Counted from the first letter of the stretch, positions 7,283-14,833 are shown. The stretch is 33,133 nucleotides of DNA from Micrococcus terreus (GCF_900116905.1 NZ_FPCG01000014.1:1-33133); one strand, 5' to 3'. Translations and numbers: made by a program. The notes: generated from the letters alone by a model not told the origin.

Positions 7283-8110
7283 GTGCCTACCTATCGAGGT
7301 GGCCGTCATGAGCACGGCCAGAACTTCCTGACTGACCCATCCACCATTGCCACGATCACACGGCTCGTGGCTGCCACCGAGGGCCCGATCATCGAGATCG
7401 GCCCCGGTGACGGAGCACTCACCACCCCGCTGGCCCAGCTCGGGCGACCGGTGACAGCCGTCGAGATCGACACCACGCTCGCCCAAGGGTTGACCCAACG
7501 ACTCCCGTCGCACGTGGAGGTCGTCGCCGACGACTTCCTGACCTACCGGCTTCCAACATCTGCGCATGTGCTCGTCGGCAACCTGCCGTTTCACCAGACC
7601 ACGGCCATACTGCGCCGCATCCTGCACTCCCCGGCATGGACCGATGGAATCGTGCTCGTGCAATGGGAAGTCGCGCGGCGCAGAGCGGGCGTCGGCGGTG
7701 CCACGATGATGACGGCGCAATGGGCGCCTTGGTTCGAGTTCACGCTGCACAGTCGTGTTCCCGCTCGCGCGTTCACCCCGCGTCCGGGAGTCGACGGCGG
7801 AATCCTCACCATCCACCGTCGCGAACATCCGCTGCTGTCCCCGACACGGCGACGCCAGTTCCATGCCCTAGTCCACCGCGTCTACACCGGCCCCGGCCGC
7901 GGGCTGGCCCAGATCCTCGCGCGCACCACCTCACTCGGGTCACCACAGACCGCACAGGCGTGGCTGACACGCCACGGCATGACCGCTGCAGGACTCCCGA
8001 AGGACATGCCCGTCGAGGCATGGGTGGACTTGTTCAAGACCACCGGTTCGTCACCGCCTGCACACCGTGCGCAGACGCAGCAGGTGAAGTCGAGGAGGCG
8101 CCGTCGATGA
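7283..8110 (+). CDS. erm: 23S rRNA (adenine-N6)-methyltransferase, Erm(X)/Erm(36)-like
   Basis: This 275-residue methyltransferase modifies A2058 of 23S rRNA and confers macrolide-lincosamide-streptogramin B resistance. GRHEHGQNFLTDPSTI opens the protein. EIGPGDGALT is the SAM-binding motif I, TAVEID motif II, and VADDFL the acidic motif. NLPFHQTTAILRR is the catalytic N-(I/L)-P-F/Y motif. The actinobacterial block WEVARRRAGVGGATMMTAQW follows, and a Lys/Arg-rich tail ends the chain. These features resemble the Erm(X) and Erm(36) lineage of corynebacteria and Micrococcus. I chose GTG at 7283 because GGAG lies 6 nt upstream and the frame upstream is the attenuator. Its TGA overlaps the ATG of the next gene (ATGA). 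Expression is probably inducible through the leader peptide. Confidence 0.93.
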   Translation: MPTYRGGRHEHGQNFLTDPSTIATITRLVAATEGPIIEIGPGDGALTTPLAQLGRPVTAVEIDTTLAQGLTQRLPSHVEVVADDFLTYRLPTSAHVLVGNLPFHQTTAILRRILHSPAWTDGIVLVQWEVARRRAGVGGATMMTAQWAPWFEFTLHSRVPARAFTPRPGVDGGILTIHRREHPLLSPTRRRQFHALVHRVYTGPGRGLAQILARTTSLGSPQTAQAWLTRHGMTAAGLPKDMPVEAWVDLFKTTGSSPPAHRAQTQQVKSRRRRR

Positions 8111-8586
8111 CCATCGCTGCGCGGCACCAGGCCTGCCGCTACACGTCAACAGCTAGGAGTGCCACGGAGCACCGTTCCGGTGAAACATCCACAGAACTGG
8201 CAGCGCGGCTGCTCACAGAAGCACCTCAACGGGATTGGCAGCTCCGTGACCTTGCCGCGCTGGTTCACCTCTCGGTGTCACAGCTGGGCAGAGCGTTCAC
8301 ACAACGATTCGGGATGCCGCCCATGCGGTACCTGGCTCACATTCGGGCCCATCGGCTGGCTGAACTCCTGGTCGAGACTGATCTTCCAATCGGCGTCGCC
8401 ATGACAAAAGTCGGGTGGCGCAGCCGTGGGCATGCCGCACGGCAGTTCACCGACGTCGTCGGGATCAGCCCGTCCGAATATCGGCGCACTGCGATTGGGC
8501 GCACTCTCACGGAGCCCAGCCCGTGGCCATCAGCAACCCAGGGCAGCCCCGAATCAAAAGGCCCCCTCACGACAGGAGTGCCGTGA
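8107..8586 (+). CDS. AraC-family transcriptional regulator, DNA-binding domain only
   Basis: This 159-residue protein has a two-helix-turn-helix AraC domain at residues about 35-130. Recognisable parts are LAARLLTEAPQRDWQLRDLA, VSQLGRAFTQRFGMPPMRYL and the second helix-turn-helix VAMTKVGWRSRGHAARQFTD ending in GISPSEYRR. There is no N-terminal sensor domain, so it is about half the size of classic AraC regulators. Its ATG overlaps the erm stop codon by 4 nt (ATGA), and no separate ribosome-binding site is evident, so it should be translationally coupled to erm. The last 20 nt overlap the convergent TetR gene. Its target is unknown. Coupling suggests it is made only when erm is induced. Confidence 0.85.
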   Translation: MTIAARHQACRYTSTARSATEHRSGETSTELAARLLTEAPQRDWQLRDLAALVHLSVSQLGRAFTQRFGMPPMRYLAHIRAHRLAELLVETDLPIGVAMTKVGWRSRGHAARQFTDVVGISPSEYRRTAIGRTLTEPSPWPSATQGSPESKGPLTTGVP

Positions 8587-9163
8587 TGCCGTCGGAGAGA
8601 ATCTCGCGTGGGCTGATGTGGTGCGTCGCGTGGAGCCGCGCATAGGTAGGAGCTTGGTCAGGGTCAATGGCGACGCGCTTCTCGTCAGACGCCATGGGTA
8701 CGGTCAGCGAAGCGCCAATCACCAGGTTGGACAATCGGTAGGCAGTTCCCAGCGGATCCGGGGCACCCGCTTGTTCGAGCAGGACGCACATCCGCTCGGA
8801 AAGGGCCAGGTACGCCGGGCCCCTGGGAGCGCGCATACCGATGACCTGACCGGCCCACCGGTGGGTCGTGAGGTGCGCGAAGAAGGCGTGCATCAGGGCA
8901 GGCAGGTCGGCGTTGCGGATCGACTCGGACATCACGGGATCGTCTGCAAGCGCTGTGTCGAGGGCAAGGTCGAACAGATCGTCGACGGATTCGACGCGGG
9001 AGTACAGGCTGGCTGGAGCGACACCCACCTGTTGCGCCACAGATCGCAGGGTGAGGGCCCTCAACCCGCCTTCGTCCAGCAGCCTCACCGATGCCCTCGC
9101 AACCTCCCCGATGTCCACTGCGCGGAGGCGTCGCACAGGTTTGCGGTGTTCCCAGTAGCTCAC
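8567..9163 (-). CDS. TetR/AcrR-family regulator with TetR_C-like domain
   Basis: This is a 198-residue repressor. Residues about 14-60 contain the helix-turn-helix: VDIGEVARASVRLLDEGGLR, then LTLRSVAQQVGVAPASLYSR. The C-terminal part (VIGMRAPRGPAYLALSERMC and following helices) resembles the ligand-binding domain of tetracycline-repressor-like proteins. GTG at 9163, with GGTGGG just upstream, is the likely start. It is transcribed divergently from the tandem-GNAT gene across a 59-nt intergenic region with repeated GTTAG motifs, so it probably controls both itself and that gene. The 3' end overlaps the AraC-type gene on the other strand by 20 nt. Confidence 0.85.
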   Translation of the reverse strand: MSYWEHRKPVRRLRAVDIGEVARASVRLLDEGGLRALTLRSVAQQVGVAPASLYSRVESVDDLFDLALDTALADDPVMSESIRNADLPALMHAFFAHLTTHRWAGQVIGMRAPRGPAYLALSERMCVLLEQAGAPDPLGTAYRLSNLVIGASLTVPMASDEKRVAIDPDQAPTYARLHATHHISPREILSDGITALLS

Positions 9164-9222
9164 CCCACCAGCCTAACCAAACACGCTTCAGTTAGCTATC
9201 CATTCTATGTTAGGTTTAGCGC
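9164..9222. promoter_or_regulatory. Divergent TetR/GNAT promoter-operator region
   Basis: The 59-nt AT-richer spacer contains TTCAGT (9188-9193), a 17-nt gap and TAGGTT (9211-9216) on the plus strand. That would start transcription at about 9223, the GNAT ATG, giving a leaderless mRNA. GTTAG occurs twice (in GTTAGCTATCC and TGTTAGGTTTAG), and CCTAACC lies in inverted orientation near the TetR start. These are candidate operator half-sites. Hexamers are approximate matches only. Confidence 0.4.
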
Positions 9223-10215
9223 ATGCTGGATGCCACCACCCTCCCGATCACCTCTGAGAACACTCGCCTACGCCCCCTCTCTGAGTTGGACGCAGACGCG
9301 TATGCAGCCGGCACCAAGGATGAAGCTGTGCGGCGCTTCGGCCACCTGCCCGAGTCCGACTACACCCCCGAGTCCGTGCGACGGATGATCCGTGACGAGG
9401 TTGCTGAGGGTCTATCGTCCGGCACGCTGGCAGTCCTCGCACTTGCCGACGCCGAGACGGACCGGTTCGTGGGCTCCTTGGTGCTCTTCGACGTCAGCTC
9501 CGAGGTTGCCGAGGTCGGGTTCTGGATTCATCCGGATGCGCGGGGAGCAGGGCACGCTCGTCGGGGCCTGGAGTTGGCATCGCGCTTCGCACGCAACAGT
9601 GGACTGCGAACCTTGACAGCACGCACGCTCCTGGAGAACAAGGCCTCCCAGCGGTGCTTGACGACCGCAGGGTTCCATGAGATCGAGCGAGCCGTCGGGA
9701 CCACGCCCGCAGGACAGCGCGAGGAACTATTCCATTACCGGCGCGATCTCAAGCCCACCGCCCAGTGGTCGTTGGCGACGGAGCGGCTTCGGCTCCGTCC
9801 GCATAACGCCGACGATGCCGAATGGCTTCACGAGCTGTACTCGCGACCCGACGTTGCCCGCTACCTGCTGGACGAGCCATGGACCGCGGAAGTCACCCAC
9901 GACAAGCTCACCGAACGCCTAGCGAAGACTGACATCGATGGCAAGACTGGCGCGCTTGCGCTGGTCATCGAACATGACGGCGTCCCGATCGGAGACGTCG
10001 CGTTGTGGCTCACCAATCACGAGCACCGTCAAGGCGAGATCGGGTGGGTCCTCGACCCGGACCACGGTGGGCAAGGTTTCGCCAGCGAAGCCGTCCGAGC
10101 AGTACTCGCCCTCGGGTTTGACCACTACCGGCTCCACCGCATCACCGCGGAGATGGATGCCCGCAACAGCGCCTCGGCAGCAGTGGCTCGATGCGTCCTC
10201 ACTGTTCGTCCGTGA
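9223..10215 (+). CDS. Tandem GNAT acetyltransferase, C-terminus truncated
   Basis: This 330-residue protein is two consecutive GNAT domains. Domain 1 (residues about 10-180) has the acetyl-CoA-binding pattern VGFWIHPDARGAGHARRGLE and ends with LLENKASQRCLTTAGFHEIE. Domain 2 (about 188-330) has IGWVLDPDHGGQGFASEAVR and then ITAEMDARNSASAAVAR. A normal GNAT domain would continue with a LGF/LGM-type strand and about 30 more residues. Here the protein ends abruptly in CVLTVRP, and no other frame continues the homology. The gene end was therefore probably replaced by unrelated plasmid DNA near 10190. Antibiotic inactivation is possible given the resistance neighbourhood but unproven. Activity of domain 2 is doubtful. 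Confidence 0.75.
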   Translation: MLDATTLPITSENTRLRPLSELDADAYAAGTKDEAVRRFGHLPESDYTPESVRRMIRDEVAEGLSSGTLAVLALADAETDRFVGSLVLFDVSSEVAEVGFWIHPDARGAGHARRGLELASRFARNSGLRTLTARTLLENKASQRCLTTAGFHEIERAVGTTPAGQREELFHYRRDLKPTAQWSLATERLRLRPHNADDAEWLHELYSRPDVARYLLDEPWTAEVTHDKLTERLAKTDIDGKTGALALVIEHDGVPIGDVALWLTNHEHRQGEIGWVLDPDHGGQGFASEAVRAVLALGFDHYRLHRITAEMDARNSASAAVARCVLTVRP

Positions 10216-10297
10216 ATACCTGATACCGCGGTCCCATCGACGTCACCCGACTAGGCTGCCGCGAGTCACGCCACCCATAAGGCAGACAGTCCCTAGC

Positions 10298-10594
10298 TCA
10301 GAGGCCGGCCAGGATCCAGAACGGCACCAGCCACAGCATCAGCACGGCCAGAGCACACAGCCCGATCCCCACCCGCCCCATCTGCGTGCTGGCCCACTCA
10401 GGGACGAGCCGCTGGACCCTCCCAGGAAGCGGGGCATCGATCTTGGCCAGGACCCACCCCTGGCGCCACTGAGCCAGTCGCAGGCGCGCCCGGTCACCAC
10501 GCCCCAGCCGCTCTAGTGCCTCCTGAGCTTCCTCTGTCCGTACTGCTGGGTCGGTCTGGGCCGTCTCCATCGTGTTCTCCTGGATCCTCGTCAT
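10298..10594 (-). CDS. Small membrane protein of the plasmid-like operon
   Basis: This is a 98-residue protein with an acidic and charged N-terminal half (EEAQEALERLGRGDRARLRL) and one C-terminal hydrophobic segment at residues about 76-98 (GLCALAVLMLWLVPFWILAG), consistent with a tail-anchored membrane protein. The start ATG at 10594 has AAGGAG 7 nt upstream. It follows the sigma-like gene after 15 nt and ends the operon. I do not recognise a family. The 82 nt between it and the GNAT gene show no clear feature. Confidence 0.6.
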   Translation of the reverse strand: MTRIQENTMETAQTDPAVRTEEAQEALERLGRGDRARLRLAQWRQGWVLAKIDAPLPGRVQRLVPEWASTQMGRVGIGLCALAVLMLWLVPFWILAGL

Positions 10595-10609
10595 CTTCTG
10601 CTCCTTGTC

Positions 10610-11449
10610 TCAGGCTGCGTGCGTGCTCGGGCCTGTGGTGGTCAGCACCGTGGCTGCTACGCGCAGCAGGTGCTTGACCTGTGCCAGGTACTGACGGGCT
10701 GTGGACTGGCTGAACCCGGTCGCCTTCATCACATCGCCCACCGTCACTTCGTCCATCCGCCCACCGGCCTGGGCGCAGACCATGGCGGTCTGACGGATCC
10801 AGTTACCTGTCTCCCCTTCCTCGGGCAAACACTCGATCAGAGTGCGCATTGTGGCCGGACGGCCCTGATCCGCCGCCTGCTGGGCTTTCATCACGATCTG
10901 ACAGCACCGCATCAGCTCCCGCCGAGACTCCCGCAAAGCGTCCTTGGAGACCCCCAGAGCCCGTGACGCAGCCTGCAGGTCATCACCAAAGACCAACACC
11001 AAGGCCATCGCCCTGGCCGTGGCCTCCCGCGATGAGATCACTTCCTCTACCACCGAGAGCACCCGGGCCAAGGTCTGCCGGGCCTCCAAGGCATCCACCG
11101 TCACCCCGGCGTGGTCCTCCACCACCAGGGAGGCCGATGAGGCCATCCGGGAGGTGGCGATCTGCTCCGCCTGGTTCTGCAGCACCCGGTCTCGCTCGAC
11201 CGAGCGCAGATGATCCACCGCCCGCCGTCGGGCGATAGTGACCACCCAGGCATGCAAGGTGCCCTTGTCCTGATCGAACCGATCCCGCACACGCCAGGCC
11301 GATTCCCAGGTCGCCTGGGCCACATCAGCCACCGTCTCCGGGTTAGCCCTTGCACCCAACGTGGACCAGATCACCGGGTGGATGCTCTGCACCACATCAG
11401 CCAGGACCTCACCGTCCACCGACTCGGCGCTCTGCTTCGTCTTGCTCAT
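10610..11449 (-). CDS. Sigma-70-like protein (ECF-type) with extra C-terminal HTH
   Basis: In this 279-residue protein, residues about 18-85 match sigma region 2: ADVAQATWESAWRVRDRFDQ, then DKGTLHAWVVTIARRRAVDH with LRS. Residues about 110-185 resemble region 4 with a helix-turn-helix LQAASRALGVSKDALRESRR. A further C-terminal helix-turn-helix lies at about 215-260 (VTVGDVMKATGFSQSTARQY), which ordinary ECF factors lack. ATG at 11449 is supported by GGAGGG about 8 nt upstream. It sits 63 nt downstream of the winged-helix replication-type gene on the same strand. On a plasmid-like element it may redirect RNA polymerase to element genes. It could alternatively be a sigma-derived DNA-binding protein. 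Confidence 0.75.
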   Translation of the reverse strand: MSKTKQSAESVDGEVLADVVQSIHPVIWSTLGARANPETVADVAQATWESAWRVRDRFDQDKGTLHAWVVTIARRRAVDHLRSVERDRVLQNQAEQIATSRMASSASLVVEDHAGVTVDALEARQTLARVLSVVEEVISSREATARAMALVLVFGDDLQAASRALGVSKDALRESRRELMRCCQIVMKAQQAADQGRPATMRTLIECLPEEGETGNWIRQTAMVCAQAGGRMDEVTVGDVMKATGFSQSTARQYLAQVKHLLRVAATVLTTTGPSTHAA

Positions 11450-11512
11450 TTTGCGTTCCCTCCGCCAGCAGCCGAATCGTGGTTCCCTGCACGATCAGCC
11501 CCCAGCTCGTCC

Positions 11513-12619
11513 CTACGTGGACAAGTGCTCCAGCACTCGCTTCCTCAACGACTCCGGCAAGGCATCCAGCCTCTCCGGCGACCACTGAACCTGATCGACA
11601 TCCGCCGGCTCCTGAGCCACCAGACGGGCTTCCAGCCGGCACTGGTGGCAGTCCTGGCCCGACCCGTCATAGGCACCCCGATGATCCGGGTTCGTGCACG
11701 GCACCGGCTCCTGCCACCGCTCCCGAGCCACCGGGACTACCCCAGGCTGGGCCTGTGCTGCCCCACGAGGGGCCACCGGCCGGGCCTGCCAGGCAATGGC
11801 GGCATCGATCAGCACCCCGTCCAGGTCCGCGGTCAATGCGCTGGCCACGTACCGCGTCGGATGCTTCACCCGGCGGTCACCAGCACGATCCAAGACCACA
11901 TCCACCACGGCTCGCACGTGCTCGGCCTCGACCTGGGTGGCCAGATCGGGCACCAGCTCGAAGAGCTGGGCCAGATCCACACCCCGATGAATCAGATCAT
12001 CATCCTCATCAGCTCCGGCACCCGGCCCCACCTCAGCCCCGCCACGGATCTCGACCAGATGATGATGATGATTCTTCTGATGGTTAATCCGCGCGCGTTC
12101 CTTTAAGTGCGCACCACCCGGATTTGCGCCTGAGTCATGCGTCAGGTTGCGCCTAAGTGACTCATCCGCAATATTTGCGCCTCGCGTGTTCTCGCGGTTT
12201 CCGGACTCAGGCGCAAAATCTGCGTCTCGCATGTTTCCGGGGTTCCCGGACTCAGGCGCAATATTTGCGTCTCGCGTGTTCTCGCGACCGGCAATTTCTG
12301 CGGGTGAGTCATTCTCGGGGGCACCAGCGAACCGATCCAGCGCAGTCTCATGCAGGTAGTACCGCACACCAATACGTCCCCGACCCTGCCCATACAGGTT
12401 CTCCACAGAGATCAGCCCCAGCTCCCGCAGACGCTTGAGCTGTGAGGTAATCGTGCGCTCGGACTGATTGGAGTCCAGAGCCAGCTTCGTAGCCGTCGGG
12501 TAGCACGACCACTGCTCATCGGCGTGGTCTGCCATCAGCATCAGAACTAAGACCTCCCCGGGCCGCAGAGTCCCAGTCGCGCCGCACTTACGTGCCCAGT
12601 TCATGGCCTCGTTGCTCAT
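11513..12619 (-). CDS. Winged-helix replication-type protein (HTH_36-like)
   Basis: This is a 368-residue protein. Residues 10-92 form a winged helix: LRPGEVLVLMLMADHADEQW, SCYPTATKLALDSNQSERTI, a recognition helix TSQLKRLRELGLI and a wing ending GVRYYLHETAL. This matches the HTH_36 proteins near plasmid replication origins. Residues 113-157 are three 15-residue repeats (first unit ENTRDANIAPESGNP), encoded by 45-bp DNA repeats. A His-rich stretch (NHQKNHHHHLVE) and an acidic run (DEDDD) follow. Near residue 300 a CTNPDHRG and CHQCR pair could bind zinc. ATG 12619 overlaps the preceding stop (ATGA). Whether it initiates replication or only regulates is not decided by sequence. Confidence 0.65.
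   Translation of the reverse strand: MSNEAMNWARKCGATGTLRPGEVLVLMLMADHADEQWSCYPTATKLALDSNQSERTITSQLKRLRELGLISVENLYGQGRGRIGVRYYLHETALDRFAGAPENDSPAEIAGRENTRDANIAPESGNPGNMRDADFAPESGNRENTRGANIADESLRRNLTHDSGANPGGAHLKERARINHQKNHHHHLVEIRGGAEVGPGAGADEDDDLIHRGVDLAQLFELVPDLATQVEAEHVRAVVDVVLDRAGDRRVKHPTRYVASALTADLDGVLIDAAIAWQARPVAPRGAAQAQPGVVPVARERWQEPVPCTNPDHRGAYDGSGQDCHQCRLEARLVAQEPADVDQVQWSPERLDALPESLRKRVLEHLST
12159..12293. repeat. Three direct 45-bp repeats, iteron-like, inside the winged-helix gene
   Basis: Units start at 12159, 12204 and 12249, each with GACTCA, then a GCGCAA-TAT-TTGCGC-type inverted repeat (weaker in unit 2) and CTCGCGTGTT or a close variant. Related GCGC and TGAGTCA pieces extend on both sides (about 12122-12150 and 12294-12312). 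The period is exactly 45 bp and the copies are highly similar at the nucleotide level, not only in protein. Confidence 0.85.
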
Positions 12620-13752
12620 GCTTCACGCCTCTCCTGCTCGTCATCCGACGCACCTATAGATTCCGACCCCTCGAAGACCTCGGGCTGGGACCGACGCAGC
12701 GCCGCCAGCCGCCGCCGCCACGTGCGGTCCGACATGCCGAACCGCCCGACCAGCATCGCTGCGGTAACCTCGATGCCCTGAGCTGAGTGCTCAGCGACGA
12801 ACCGCGCCACCTCTCCCATGTCGCTGGATCCCGCGCTGTCGCTGCTGGACGGCTGGGGAGCCACCACGCGCAGGCCTGCCGCCCTCTCGCCACGTGATCC
12901 GTTCTGACGAGCCGGAGCAGGATCCTCCTGGGTCTGGCGCGGGCTGGGCTCGGATGGTGCCGTGGTGGTCCGCTTGACCTGGACCTCTCGCTGGGCCCGG
13001 ACCAGCTCGACCTCAGTCAGATGCTTCTCGCGCTCCAGCTCAGCGGCCCGCTGAGCCATCTCCCGTTCGTGGTCCATCTTCATCTGGGCCTGTTCCTGCT
13101 CGAAGCGCATCCGATCCATGGCCTGCTGATGCTCAGCTCGGGCCTGGTCCATCCGCGCCAACTCACGCAGCTCTGCACGACGAGACTCCGGGTTCTCCAC
13201 GGCCACCCGCGAGAGTTGCTCGGTAGCCACGAAGATGGCCACCGGCACCATCCCGGCGATCACAGCACCCACCACGGCCTGCCAGGCCACATCGTGGGGT
13301 GCGGACCAGGCATGAGCCGCGTTGGCGAACACGGACAGGGCCGTGAAGGTCCCCAGTGCCGCCCAAGACGCCCAGGTGCTCTCACCCCTGGCCTTGTGGA
13401 CCAGCACCGAGCCGGCATAGACCAGGATCGCCAAGTCGATGAAGACCGGGACCGCCCACCACATGTACGGGGGGATCCCCAGCCACTCAGCCACCTGGTA
13501 CAGCGCAGAGAAGGAGATAGCGAACGCGACCACACCCGCGATGACAACGCCGCCCACTACCAGGCGGATGAATCGACCGTCATCTGGGTTCACTCGGCGC
13601 GCAGTGGTAGTCCCCGACACCGAGTCAGTGATAGCTTGAGGGCCATCCAAGGATGGATACCCCTCCACGATCCTTGTTGATGGAGCAAGGCCCCCGGCGT
13701 CCCGCAAAGCTTCCGGGGGCCTTGCCGTATCCAGATCCAGATGCGCGTTCAC
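12616..13752 (-). CDS. DUF2637 (Spd-like) membrane protein with coiled coil and HTH
   Basis: This is a 378-residue protein. Four hydrophobic segments lie at residues about 61-84, 96-118, 128-149 and 158-179. The block YMWWAVPVFIDLAILVYAGS with the later ANAAHAW is typical of DUF2637 proteins, which are widespread on actinomycete plasmids and ICEs and are linked to plasmid spread. A long charged coiled coil follows (190-260), rich in Gln, Glu, Arg and Met. A C-terminal helix-turn-helix at 312-354 (MLVGRFGMSDRTWRRRLAAL) suggests the cytoplasmic tail contacts DNA. GTG at 13752 overlaps the upstream stop by 4 nt (GTGA), and its own stop overlaps the next ATG. The role is probably membrane anchoring of DNA or intermycelial/cell-cell spread functions: inference. 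Confidence 0.75.
   Translation of the reverse strand: MNAHLDLDTARPPEALRDAGGLAPSTRIVEGYPSLDGPQAITDSVSGTTTARRVNPDDGRFIRLVVGGVVIAGVVAFAISFSALYQVAEWLGIPPYMWWAVPVFIDLAILVYAGSVLVHKARGESTWASWAALGTFTALSVFANAAHAWSAPHDVAWQAVVGAVIAGMVPVAIFVATEQLSRVAVENPESRRAELRELARMDQARAEHQQAMDRMRFEQEQAQMKMDHEREMAQRAAELEREKHLTEVELVRAQREVQVKRTTTAPSEPSPRQTQEDPAPARQNGSRGERAAGLRVVAPQPSSSDSAGSSDMGEVARFVAEHSAQGIEVTAAMLVGRFGMSDRTWRRRLAALRRSQPEVFEGSESIGASDDEQERREA
13685..13725. promoter_or_regulatory. 13-bp perfect inverted repeat in the start of the DUF2637 gene
   Basis: GCAAGGCCCCCGG (13685-13697) and CCGGGGGCCTTGC (13713-13725) form a perfect stem with a 15-nt loop. It begins about 28 nt into the DUF2637 coding sequence. 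It looks like a rho-independent terminator stem, but no run of T follows on either strand. Confidence 0.6.
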
Positions 13753-14570
13753 TTGGCACCCTCCAGTTCCGCCAGCACACGGTCCAGCTCATCCACCGTG
13801 TCTCGAATGTTCGACTTCAAAGCCTCGGAATGCTCGCCCGTCAGACGGCCGCTCAACGTCACCAGGACGTTGCTCAGAGTCCGCACACCACGCGAGGTCA
13901 CATAGGCCACCTCATGCAGACGCTCGTCCGGCACAGGAGCCTCCCCGGTCAGCGGTGAGACCAGACCAGAGACCTGACCGGCCAGCTTGATGGTCATCGG
14001 CAAAGCAGCAGCACCGGACCCGTCAAACTCCCGAAGAACCCGAGCCACATGCTCACGGCCCTCCCCCGCCCGTTCAGACAGATCCAACGGCGTCACGCCC
14101 GCCTCAGCGACCGGACGATCCAACGGGTCCACCGAATCAACTCTCGGCTTCGTCCGCGTCGGTGCGTAGGACTTCCCATCCTGGCCCTGAACAGGAACCG
14201 CGCTCTCAGGTGTTCCGTTCGGAACACCTGAAGCCTTCTCAATTTCTCGGTGGACGCTGGCGCTGCCAAACAAAAACGCCCGGGATATCGCTCGCACGCT
14301 CATGCCTGCCTCACGCATCGACGCAATTACCTGAGATTGGTCCTCCCGAGGGGGACGGAGGTGGAGATTTCCAAACTCTCGAGTTACGTAGTCATCCCAA
14401 GACGAGTATCCGAGAGCTGCCCAAGCCCGCCCTTTGTATGCAGCCTTGATCCACTGGTACACCCCTTCCAGTCCTGTACGGATCTGGTCAGTTAGGTCGC
14501 GGGCAGCCTCCGGAGTCAGCGCATTGAACGTCAGTTCGTCCACGGTGTCGCTTGCTGAGAGAGTCCTCAT
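13749..14570 (-). CDS. ParB-like helix-turn-helix DNA-binding protein
   Basis: This is a 273-residue protein. Residues 35-70 include WIKAAYKGRAWAALGYSSWD and DYVTREFG. Residues 78-112 hold a helix-turn-helix, QVIASMREAGMSVRAISRAF then FGSASVHREIEK, of the type in ParB/KorB-like proteins of actinobacterial phages and plasmids. The C-terminal 100 residues are helical and charged (DTVDELDRVLAELEGAK). The frame is open further upstream, but ATG at 14570 overlaps the stop of the XRE gene as TGATG, a classic coupled start, and the upstream extension lies in that gene. It may act in partition or transcription control. No ParA-type ATPase is present in the window. Confidence 0.7.
   Translation of the reverse strand: MRTLSASDTVDELTFNALTPEAARDLTDQIRTGLEGVYQWIKAAYKGRAWAALGYSSWDDYVTREFGNLHLRPPREDQSQVIASMREAGMSVRAISRAFLFGSASVHREIEKASGVPNGTPESAVPVQGQDGKSYAPTRTKPRVDSVDPLDRPVAEAGVTPLDLSERAGEGREHVARVLREFDGSGAAALPMTIKLAGQVSGLVSPLTGEAPVPDERLHEVAYVTSRGVRTLSNVLVTLSGRLTGEHSEALKSNIRDTVDELDRVLAELEGAK
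14207..14230. repeat. 24-bp palindrome inside the ParB-like gene
   Basis: CAGGTGTTCCG (14207-14217), TT, CGGAACACCTG (14220-14230): an 11-bp perfect inverted repeat with a 2-nt centre. It encodes residues about 114-121 of the ParB-like protein, just after its helix-turn-helix. The symmetry and tight centre fit a dimeric DNA-binding site better than an RNA hairpin. Confidence 0.7.
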
Positions 14571-14821
14571 CACGAAGTCACCGATGCGTCGCCAACTTCG
14601 ATGAGTTCGTCCACGCCCGCCGTCAGCGTGGAGAAAGGTACGTGGAGGACACCCGAAAGAAGAACTAGCTCTCCCGCTCGGAAATCCACCTTCCCGTTCA
14701 TCCGATTGGCCATACCGCCCGGGGTCATCCCCAAACGGGCTGCTGCTTGCGCCTGCGTCATGTCGTTGCGGCCAAGTTCTGCGGCGATGTTCGCCCGCAA
14801 CCGCCTTTGATATGTCCTCAT
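14570..14821 (-). CDS. XRE/Cro-like regulator heading the plasmid-like operon
   Basis: This 83-residue protein is almost entirely one helix-turn-helix domain of the lambda-repressor type: RRLRANIAAELGRNDMTQAQ, AAARLGMTPGGMANRMNGKV and then a helical end. ATG at 14821 gives the best N-terminus (MRTYQRRLRANI). An upstream GTG at 14830 is possible. No convincing Shine-Dalgarno sequence precedes it. It is divergent from the regulator at 14934 and shares its fold, so the two look like a Cro/CI-type pair around a shared 112-nt control region. Its stop overlaps the next gene's ATG (TGATG). Confidence 0.8.
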   Translation of the reverse strand: MRTYQRRLRANIAAELGRNDMTQAQAAARLGMTPGGMANRMNGKVDFRAGELVLLSGVLHVPFSTLTAGVDELIEVGDASVTS

Positions 14822-14833
14822 GGCGCACACGTT

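Noticed and set aside
12055-12075. Triplet-repeat expansion (GAT repeats) as a functional repeat
   Set aside because: It is a short run encoding several His residues in a linker, with no further copies.
12159-12293. CRISPR array
   Set aside because: The 45-bp units are contiguous with no unique spacers, lie in a coding sequence and have no cas genes nearby.
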